Positions 58,541-64,000 of a stretch of 64,000 bases of DNA are shown here, one piece after another. The notes beneath the pieces are model-generated. The model saw only the letters and a list, made by a program, of their open reading frames with translations. It searched no databases and was not told the origin of the DNA. The DNA comes from JAJOKK01 sp965370555 (lineage in GTDB: Bacteria; Bipolaricaulota; Bipolaricaulia; UBA7950; UBA9294). Location of the stretch: NCBI GenBank assembly GCA_965370555.1, contig CBDUVB010000007.1, positions 6,546 to 70,545 of the forward strand, written 5' to 3'. The position numbers were made by a program, and so were the translations under genes. The stretch's first letter is position 1. The number at the start of each line of letters is the position of its first letter.

Positions 58541-58821
58541 GGCTCTTTGCTGTTTGGCGTGGGTAACGAGCTCCTGACCGCAAATGATAGAACGCTCTTC
58601 TCTCGCCCGTTCGTTGCACTCACTCAAGACGCCAAGATCGCTAAGACATGCCTCGTGTTCTTATTCTTTTCCCCTCTTCTTGCTGTTCTCTGCGTCTCTG
58701 CGAGAAAATGCTCTTTCTCATTACCCTTCACTTATTACGCATCACTGTTTCACGTCTTTGCGAGAGGCACTCTGTTCCGTACTGTATCTCCAGCTACCCA
58801 CTCGAAACGACAAGGAACCTT
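58541..58821 (+). repeat. Composite intergenic repeat, copy 8 (best full copy)
   Basis: Order of blocks: TTTGGCGTGGGTAACGAG, ACCGCAAATGATAGAACG, CTCTCGCCCGTTCGTTGCAC, TCACTCAAGACGCC, CTCTGCGTCTCTGCGAG, TCACTGTTTCACGTC, TTTGCGAGAGGCACTCTG, and TACCCACTCGAAACGACAAG. Short frames through it give recurring nonsense such as THSKRQGT. No gene between 58461 and 59016. Confidence 0.85.
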
Positions 58822-59016
58822 ATTATACAACGAAATGTCCCTGCGATGGATCTATCGGACCAAGTTCCGTTTAGTACTGCGGCCTTCAGTCCATGTCAAG
58901 ATAGTGACCGTTTTCCCTTCTGCGATGGTCAGCGAAGGCCTGTTCTACCCATTGCCAGGAGTAAGATAGGCCCGATCAATACGTTAGGCGTGCGCCTAAA
59001 AAAGGGGTGGACCACT

Positions 59017-59598
59017 GTGGATGACAACCTTGTCAAGATAGGAGTTATTGCTGCAATTCTGGGGATATTACTCGCAGGAGGACTCGCGTTCAATTCTCAA
59101 AAGACAGAAGAGGTAACGACGATCGAAGTCAACATCCTCCCGCAAAAGACGCTCGAAATGCTCGATCCGGAGTATTCAGAAAAAGGTATCTACGAAGACG
59201 ACACGATCCGTATCTCGTTCAAGGACTCCCTGACCGAGGATGGAATCGAGAGCAAACTGCCGTTCTGGCTTCACAACACGTCAGACGATGTGGTGACCGT
59301 GCTCTGGGACCGCTGCTCGCTACAGCTTCCATCTGCGAATACGGTTAACATCGTCAACGAGACGCAAATCGATTCCTACGCGATCATGCATGCACGCCCC
59401 CTCTCGGTCGCACCGGGCGGCGACCTGTTCGACGCCATAATTCCGATCTCCGAGGCCACGTGGACGGACGATGGCTGGGCTCTTTCCACCAATGTTCTCG
59501 ACCAGGGGCCGTTCTTGTTCGTCCTCGCGGTGGAAGTAGGAAGCGACTGCATGCCACGCCAAATCCGCTACTACACCTTCCGACTCATCATCCGCTAA
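59017..59598 (+). CDS. Membrane-anchored extracytoplasmic protein of unknown function
   Basis: GTG 59017 (GGGGTGG upstream) starts a 193-residue protein with one anchor (VKIGVIAAILGILLAGGLAF) and an outer domain of beta character (SFKDSLTEDGIESKLPFWLHNTSDDVVTVLWDRCSLQLP). The frame continues upstream into repeat DNA without support. Two cysteines may form a disulfide. No family is recognised. Confidence 0.6.
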   Translation: MDDNLVKIGVIAAILGILLAGGLAFNSQKTEEVTTIEVNILPQKTLEMLDPEYSEKGIYEDDTIRISFKDSLTEDGIESKLPFWLHNTSDDVVTVLWDRCSLQLPSANTVNIVNETQIDSYAIMHARPLSVAPGGDLFDAIIPISEATWTDDGWALSTNVLDQGPFLFVLAVEVGSDCMPRQIRYYTFRLIIR

Positions 59599-59607
59599 GT
59601 TTCTATA

Positions 59608-59653
59608 GAGGGGTCGAATCTTGAGTTTAGATTCACACATCAAGATCCGACCC
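59608..59653. repeat. Inverted repeat before the LRR gene
   Basis: GGGGTCG...CTTGA pairs with TCAAG...CGACCCC across about 46 bp. It could be a terminator for the previous gene (without U-tract) or a REP-like element. Confidence 0.55.
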
Positions 59654-59657
59654 CACA

Positions 59658-60767
59658 GTGCTCTTGAGACGTCAAAATAAAACCTCTGTGCCCAAACTGT
59701 TCTGTGCCGCAGTCCTTCTGATCACAATACTGGGTTTTGCCGGTTCGGCTTCGCCAGTATTCTTCCCAGATTCGCAGCTGGAGAGGGCTGTTCGCGAAGC
59801 AATCGGGAAAGAGACGGACAATCTTACCTCCTCCGATCTTGCCGGACTGACCGAACTGACGGCAATCGGCCAGGGAATCTCGAACTTGAGCGGATTGGAA
59901 TACTGCACTTCCCTCGTCCTCCTCGACCTCGGGGAGAACTACATAGAGAACCTCGGCCCCCTTGCCGGGTTGACCCGCTTGAAGACCCTTATCCTGCGGA
60001 GCAACGAGATTGAAAACATCTCATCTCTTGCCGGGTTGACCGATCTCGTGAAACTCGATCTCGACTTCAACCGCGTTGCCGATATTGCTCCTCTCGCCGG
60101 ATTGACCAACCTTCGCTGGCTCGGGCTGTGGGACAGCCGGATCACGGAGATCTCCCCCCTCACCGGATTAACAGAACTTCAAACCCTTGGCCTCGGCGGG
60201 AACCCAATAGGGGATATTGCCCCGCTTGCCGGGCTCATTCACCTCTACTGGCTCGGCCTCCCGAATACCGGAATCGAGGAGATCACGGCCCTGGCCAACC
60301 TGCGTGAAATCGTCAAGCTCAGCCTGGGAGGGAACAAGATCAAGGATGTCACACCGCTCGCCCACCTGATCACACTCGAGGGGCTTGGGCTGAGCGACAA
60401 CGAGATCGAGGATATCAGTGCCCTTTCCGGGTTGAGCAATCTCCAACGCCTGAGCCTGTGGGGAAACGAGATCACCGATATTCACCCCATAGCAAGGTTG
60501 ACAAAGCTCGTCAAGCTGTGGCTCGATCGGAACCAGATCCGCGACATCGACGCGATTCGAGGGATGAGCGAGTTATCGATCCTCAGCCTATCAGGAAACG
60601 AGATCACCGACCTCGCGCCACTCGTCGATAACCCCGGGCTGGGGCACGGAGCCGAGATCGACCTCCGCGATAATCCCCTCGACCTCTCCCCCGGATCAGA
60701 AGACACCGACGCAATCGAGACGCTCAAGGAGCGAGGCGCGCTCGTCGAGTACGAAAAGCAGCAATGA
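59658..60767 (+). CDS. Secreted leucine-rich-repeat protein
   Basis: A 369-residue exported protein. The signal peptide (LFCAAVLLITILGFAGSASP) is followed by a cap segment (DSQLERAVREAIG) like that of internalin-type proteins and about 12 repeats of 22 residues with the pattern LxxLxxLxLxxNxIxDIxPLAGL. Repeats begin near residue 62 and end near 350. No C-terminal anchor is seen. GTG at 59658 is the likely start. Such proteins bind other proteins at the surface; the ligand is unknown. Confidence 0.9.
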   Translation: MLLRRQNKTSVPKLFCAAVLLITILGFAGSASPVFFPDSQLERAVREAIGKETDNLTSSDLAGLTELTAIGQGISNLSGLEYCTSLVLLDLGENYIENLGPLAGLTRLKTLILRSNEIENISSLAGLTDLVKLDLDFNRVADIAPLAGLTNLRWLGLWDSRITEISPLTGLTELQTLGLGGNPIGDIAPLAGLIHLYWLGLPNTGIEEITALANLREIVKLSLGGNKIKDVTPLAHLITLEGLGLSDNEIEDISALSGLSNLQRLSLWGNEITDIHPIARLTKLVKLWLDRNQIRDIDAIRGMSELSILSLSGNEITDLAPLVDNPGLGHGAEIDLRDNPLDLSPGSEDTDAIETLKERGALVEYEKQQ

Positions 60768-60775
60768 GCCATCAG

Positions 60776-60915
60776 CTTTCAGCTAAAAGCAAAATCAGAA
60801 GCTGTCTTAAGCCGATTGCTGATGGCTGATAGCTGATAGCTGTCAGCTGATAGCTGACGGCTGAGAGCTGACGGCTGAAAGCTGAGTTGCTGACGGCTGA
60901 TAGCTGATTACTAAT
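60776..60915. repeat. Low-complexity AGCTGA-type tandem repeat
   Basis: Imperfect short units such as GCTGATAGCTGA, GCTGACGGCTGA and GAGAGCTGACGG follow each other for about 140 bp. Related phrases occur near 41805, 62555 and 63365. Confidence 0.8.
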
Positions 60916-60930
60916 CCCGAGGTACGAGAA

Positions 60931-61632
60931 ATGATTCACTACTCCATCCGCGAGAGCACGCGTGCCAAACACGTCCGTCTGCGGGTGCGTGCAGGTGAGG
61001 GGCTGGTCGTCGTTGTGCCACGCGGATTCGACCACAGCGCGATCCCCGGCATCTTGCAGGAGAAGCAATCGTGGATCGAGAAGGCCCTACGAGACGTTGC
61101 CGCACAAAGCAAGACCGCAGCACAATCGTGGACGCTGCCGGAGCAAATCACTCTACGTGCAATTGAAGAAGAGTGGCGCGTGATCTATCATCCCGCACCC
61201 ACTTCATGGTGTACAGCAACCCTGAGGGACTCACGGCTTGAGATTTGTGGGAAAATCGACGATCGAGGTGCTGTGCAAGCAGCCCTCCTCCGCTGGCTCC
61301 ACCGTGAGACCCGCACGCACCTCATACCCCGTCTGCAGGAGATCAGTGCTGCAACAGGACTACGCTACACCCGTGCCCGGGTAGCAAACCAACGCAGGCG
61401 TTGGGGAAGCTACTCCAGCAATGGCACTATCAGCATCAACCAGAAGCTCCTCTTCCTCCCCCCTCTCCTCGTGCGCTACGTCTTCCTACACGAGCTCTGC
61501 CACTCAATCCAGCCCAACCACTCCCTGCAATTCTGGGCTCTCCTCCGAAAATACGAGCCGAATGCCGCCGCATTGCGAAAGGAACTCCGCGCTGCCGAGA
61601 AGTACATTCCCGCGTGGGGGCGGAAGGAATGA
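60931..61632 (+). CDS. YgjP-like metallopeptidase-domain protein (DUF45)
   Basis: A 233-residue protein with the M48-like HELCH motif (RYVFLHELCHSIQPNHS) and the family phrase RRRWGSYSSNGTISIN. The N-terminal part is a beta strand set (YSIRESTRAKHVRLRVRAGEGLVVVVPR). YgjP-type genes are often found with restriction or mobile elements; the substrate is unknown. The SD is weak (GAGGTACGAGAA). Confidence 0.9.
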   Translation: MIHYSIRESTRAKHVRLRVRAGEGLVVVVPRGFDHSAIPGILQEKQSWIEKALRDVAAQSKTAAQSWTLPEQITLRAIEEEWRVIYHPAPTSWCTATLRDSRLEICGKIDDRGAVQAALLRWLHRETRTHLIPRLQEISAATGLRYTRARVANQRRRWGSYSSNGTISINQKLLFLPPLLVRYVFLHELCHSIQPNHSLQFWALLRKYEPNAAALRKELRAAEKYIPAWGRKE

Positions 61633-61682
61633 GCCTTTCCTCTCGCCTGTTCGTTGCACTCACTCAAGCCGCCAAGATTGCT
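61633..61682 (+). repeat. Composite intergenic repeat, copy 9 (core block only)
   Basis: CTCTCGCCTGTTCGTTGCAC and TCACTCAAGCCGCCAAG, then GATTGCTAAGAAGC, align with the core of copy 8. Confidence 0.75.
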
Positions 61683-61683
61683 A

Positions 61684-61850
61684 AGAAGCGAGCGCTCGGA
61701 CGACGGGGATAAACCCCGCCGCTACAGAGAAAGGTGCCGAGCGTCGCGTGGATAACGGGGTTTCCGTAGCGGCGTAGCTTGCCTGCGCCGGTGGAAACGG
61801 GATCACGAATGGCGGGGATAAACCCCGTCGCTACAGAGAAGAGCGGGATT
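61684..61850 (-). repeat. GC-rich double-hairpin repeat, copy 2
   Basis: Read on the minus strand: CTCTGTAGCGACGGGG, TTTATCCCCGCC, ATTCGTGATCCCGTTTCC, GGCGCAGGCAAGC, TACGCCGCTACGGAAA, then a second GGCGGGG hairpin and CGTCCGAGCGCTCGCTTC. It corresponds to 55426-55530, with one extra hairpin. No gene lies between 61633 and 62003. Confidence 0.85.
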
Positions 61851-62003
61851 AGGGACTAAACGAGTTTTGTTCTATTCTCTGCGTGCTCCGCGCCTGCCTG
61901 TCAGAATACTACGGCAGACAGGTCCTTGGCGGTGAAAGCTTCTGCCTTTCTTGGCGCTCTCTGAGGGCTGATAGGCGTCATGCCAGCTTTGCCTTTATCG
62001 TCT

Positions 62004-62453
62004 CTATCCCGCTAGTCTTTCTACGTCGCGTTCTACACGATCGATCCGCGCATTTGTTGCAGCTCTTTCCTGATCTATACGGAGCAGAACAACCATCATC
62101 CCGTCCAGCTCACGCAAGAGCTCATTGTAGTCTTTCTTGTATTCCTCTCTAGTCAGTGTTTCCTTTATAGCTTCGCCATTTTTCGTGACTTGCGCGGTGA
62201 GCCTGCCGATGCTCGCAGTGTTTGCATCGATCTTCGCGCTGTTGCTATCGATCTTCTTACCGTTCGCATCGATCTTCGCGGACAGGCTCTGCTCTACCTG
62301 ATCGATCCTGTGTGTTAGTTTCTGCTCCACTTGATCGATCTTCGCGCCATTCGCATCGATCTTTTTCCCGTTTGTATCGATTTTTGCGATGAGCTCTTGC
62401 TTCACCTGATCGAGATCTTTTTTGGTCGCTGGTCCGTCACGGTGGCCGTTCAT
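62004..62453 (-). CDS. Coiled-coil protein with repeated DANGKKID units
   Basis: A 149-residue protein starting at ATG 62453 (SD GGAGGTG). After TKKDLDQVKQELIAKI it repeats DTNGKKI, DANGAKI, DANGKKI, DSNSAKI, DANTASI in a 7-residue rhythm, a right- or left-handed coiled coil. The C-terminal part is a further helix (ELLRELDGMMVVLLRIDQERAATNARIDRVERDVERL). Similar proteins are found scattered in bacteria, often as accessory genes. No function is known. Confidence 0.65.
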   Translation of the reverse strand: MNGHRDGPATKKDLDQVKQELIAKIDTNGKKIDANGAKIDQVEQKLTHRIDQVEQSLSAKIDANGKKIDSNSAKIDANTASIGRLTAQVTKNGEAIKETLTREEYKKDYNELLRELDGMMVVLLRIDQERAATNARIDRVERDVERLAG

Positions 62454-62604
62454 AGGCACCTCCACTCCATAGTTATAGCGGCTGCCGGTAGAGCTGTCAA
62501 ACTTCGATGACGGTAAATGGTGAATTGTAAGTAGTAGGCGGGGAAAGCTGTGAGCTGATACCTGATGGCTGATCGCTGATGGCTAATTCAACATAGAATC
62601 GCCG

Positions 62605-62634
62605 TTGACATTTCGACAAGTCTGTCGCTACAAT
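62605..62634 (+). promoter_or_regulatory. Promoter with dyad operator of the MNT/HepT module
   Basis: TTGACA (62605-62610), 18 bp, TACAAT (62629-62634). CGACA (62614-62618) and TGTCG (62623-62627) form a dyad in the spacer, with another TGTCG just after the -10. This fits autoregulation. Confidence 0.65.
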
Positions 62635-62665
62635 GTCGCACGATTGAGTTTCGGCGGAGGTTGGC

Positions 62666-62968
62666 ATGAGCAAGATAAGAATTGCTATTCCCACGGCCAG
62701 CGTCGCAGACTTTTGCCGCCGTCATCATATACGCAGGCTGTCACTCTTTGGTTCGGTCCTGCGTGATGATTTCCAACCGGAGAGCGACGTGGATGTGTTA
62801 GTGGAATTCAAACCAGGCCACGTCCCTGGCTTTATCCGGTTAGCGGGCATGGAGCTAGAGCTTGAAGGATTACTCGATGGTCGGAAGGTCGATCTGCGAA
62901 CCCCTGAAGACTTGAGCCGATACTTCCGTGACGAGGTCATGGACACGGCGATGGTGCTATATGAATGA
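62666..62968 (+). CDS. Minimal nucleotidyltransferase (MNT) antitoxin
   Basis: A 100-residue MNT-fold protein with LFGSVLRDDFQPESDVDVLVEF, the GSxxR...SDxD catalytic motif. In MntA-HepT pairs the MNT protein inactivates HepT by adding AMP to its tyrosine. SD GGAGG precedes the ATG. It overlaps the HepT start by 8 nt. Confidence 0.92.
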   Translation: MSKIRIAIPTASVADFCRRHHIRRLSLFGSVLRDDFQPESDVDVLVEFKPGHVPGFIRLAGMELELEGLLDGRKVDLRTPEDLSRYFRDEVMDTAMVLYE

Positions 62969-63306
62969 CTCTGATGAAGTACGGCTGCATCACATGCTCG
63001 ATGCAGCACGAGATGCCATTATATTCACAACGGGAAGGCAAAGGAATGAACTCGCCACAGACCGCATGCTGACTCTTTCGCTCGTGAAGTGTATCGAGAT
63101 TATCGGTGAAAGCGGCCGCACGTGTATCTGACGGGACATGCAGATGCTATCCCGAGATCCCTTGGCAGAATATCATCAGCATGCGTCATCGCCTGATTCA
63201 TGCCTATTATGACGTAAACCTTGACATCGTCTGGCAAACTGTCATCGAGGATCTACCGCCTCTCATCGCATCGCTGGAGAAGGTCCTTGGATTAGAAAGC
63301 ATATAG
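62961..63306 (+). pseudogene. HepT-like toxin (DUF86) with a frameshift
   Basis: Two frames make one DUF86 protein of about 114 residues. The first, from ATG 62961, has RLHHMLDAARDAIIFTTGRQR and LSLVKCIEIIGE; the second continues AARVSDGTCRCYPEIPWQNIISMRHRLIHAYYDVN, containing the RxxxxHxY active-site motif. Deleting one A from GAAAGCGG (63109-63116) joins them perfectly. HepT is an RNase controlled by its MNT partner. Real inactivation or a sequencing error are both possible. Confidence 0.88.
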
Positions 63307-63408
63307 GTGGTTAGCAAAGCTGTCAGCGGGCAGCTAAGACCGGAAACTCGCGGAAGTTTCGTTCTATGTCAAGCTGCAGACTGACGGCTGACGACTGATC
63401 GCTCTCGT
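63307..63408. repeat. Short gap with AGCTGA-type phrases
   Basis: Contains CAAGCTGCAGACTGACGG and GCTGACGACTGATCG, related to 60776-60915. No gene. Confidence 0.4.
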
Positions 63409-63687
63409 CTAATTCGTCACCGTGACGTTGCGCACCGCGGAATCGGTCAGTCCCTGTTCGTCGATAACGGTGAGCGTCACGACGTATGTGTGGCTGGGAC
63501 CACCGGAGGAGTAGGTATGCTTCACCGTAGCATTCGTGGTCATGGAAAGCGTTTCACCGTCGGCTGGTCGGTCATTTCGCTGTCGATGCTCTTCGACACG
63601 GCAGAAGAACTCCTCGAACCCGGCATCGTTGTGAGCGATGTCGAACTCTTCGAGGATTGATCCGTCCGGGTGGGCGATGCCCGACAC
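63409..63687 (-). pseudogene. Fragment of a secreted PKD-domain protein
   Basis: The 92-residue frame ends with a PKD-like strand set (HTYSSGGPSHTYVVTLTVIDEQGLTDSAVRNVTVTN). The part before it (SGIAHPDGSILEEFDIAHND) does not look like a PKD start, and a TGA stands in frame 15 nt upstream of the GTG at 63687. A separate frame from ATG 63701 with a good SD (AAGGAGG) runs for only 43 residues. The pattern suggests the tail of a larger surface protein whose gene has been disrupted. Confidence 0.5.
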
Positions 63688-63764
63688 AAAGGTAGGGTTT
63701 CATCGGTGTGCCTCCTTGCAGTAGAGTCCTCATCCAGGTGCCTCGTCTACTGCGCAGCGCCACA

Positions 63765-63862
63765 GGCTACTCAGCCAAGGTACGAGTAGCTCGGCATCAT
63801 TCCAGCAGATGCTCCTGGATGACAACAGGATGACGGAGGCGGCATTTCTAGACTGAGTAGCC
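63765..63862. repeat. 10-bp perfect inverted repeat, 98 bp in all
   Basis: GGCTACTCAG (63765-63774) and CTGAGTAGCC (63853-63862) face each other across 78 bp without a gene. It may be an RNA stem or the ends of a small element. Confidence 0.5.
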
Positions 63863-63959
63863 AGAGACCAACGCCCCCGTGAGCCACAATCTCGTCGAAG
63901 TCAGTTTACATCAACGGAGGTGTTCCTGTCTCCGTGCAAAATCCAATAATCTGGTAGGA

Positions 63960-63977
63960 GGTGGCCCGTGGGCCACC
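63960..63977. other. GC-rich palindrome at the right edge
   Basis: GGTGGCCC (63960-63967) and GGGCCACC (63970-63977) form an 8-bp stem. It may be a terminator or part of a repeat; the window ends soon after. Confidence 0.45.
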
Positions 63978-64000
63978 CCCTCCCAACAGAACGGTACGTA

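Noticed and set aside
58502..58969. Open frames giving THSKRQGT-type peptides (also at 16019, 44076 and 52524)
   Set aside because: Products of the composite repeat; the same peptide arises wherever the repeat is translated.
60776..60915. CRISPR-like array
   Set aside because: Units are 7-12 bp, contiguous and without unique spacers; no cas gene is present in the window.
1..64000. rRNA or tRNA genes, prophage or replication origin
   Set aside because: No rRNA stretches, no tRNA T-arm with matching acceptor stem, no phage structural genes, and no DnaA-box cluster were recognised by eye; a tRNAscan or Infernal run would settle it.

Overview
The window is a 64 kb stretch of a bacterial chromosome of moderately high GC, probably from an uncultured, deep-branching lineage. 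No rRNA or tRNA gene is visible, so the taxon cannot be fixed. Candidatus Bipolaricaulota/Acetothermia is only a guess from gene style. Genes are closely packed, often with ATGA or GTGA overlaps, and use good Shine-Dalgarno (SD) sites with frequent GTG and TTG starts. Sigma70-like -35/-10 pairs are easy to find, and several put the start codon at the predicted transcription start (leaderless mRNA). One protein ends like an outer-membrane beta-barrel, so a diderm cell is possible. | Layout, first half. 1-4.3 kb: phosphoglycerate kinase (cut by the window edge), a membrane-anchored protein, a DUF151 nuclease and GlmS. 4.4-8.6 kb: NfeD-like proteins and a NikR-headed operon for a ZnuABC-type metal importer with an FmdE protein. 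9-13 kb: BtpA plus PfkB-kinase pair, then RuvX, RuvA, a YigZ protein and an unknown family. 13-18.7 kb: acyl-CoA synthetase, putative outer-membrane protein, cytidine deaminase, orphan HicB, pyrimidine-nucleoside phosphorylase and a GNAT acetyltransferase. 19.3-23.8 kb: phosphonate-type ABC importer with two RDD-PhnE fusion permeases. 23.9-30.8 kb: dCMP deaminase and ThyX beside a pyrBICFKDE operon. 30.9-36 kb: BMP-type nucleoside importer. Pyrimidine synthesis, salvage and uptake therefore dominate the first half. | Layout, second half. 36-41.8 kb: membrane protein, nitroreductase, TldD/TldE, then a small peptide gene, a YhbD-like regulator and a bactofilin. tldD and the regulator operon carry the same palindromic operator in the same place in their promoters. 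42-46 kb: frameshifted MFS exporter, RHH/PIN toxin-antitoxin pair and dihydrolipoamide dehydrogenase with a palindromic repeat in its reading frame. 46.2-49.1 kb: a cyclic-di-GMP-I riboswitch directly before a secreted subtilisin, then endonuclease IV and transaldolase. 49-64 kb: repeat-rich accessory DNA holding an intact ISL3-family insertion sequence with an 8-bp target duplication, TrkAH, a flavodoxin-fold reductase, an S9 peptidase, secreted proteins (one LRR), a YgjP metallopeptidase, a coiled-coil protein, a frameshifted MNT/HepT module and a PKD-domain fragment. | Gaps from 16 kb onward are filled by several dispersed repeat families: a composite 200-450 bp unit, GC-rich hairpins, a GATTGAGTGATT-type repeat and an AGCTGA-type low-complexity repeat. 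These produce most of the spurious small reading frames in the intergenic DNA.
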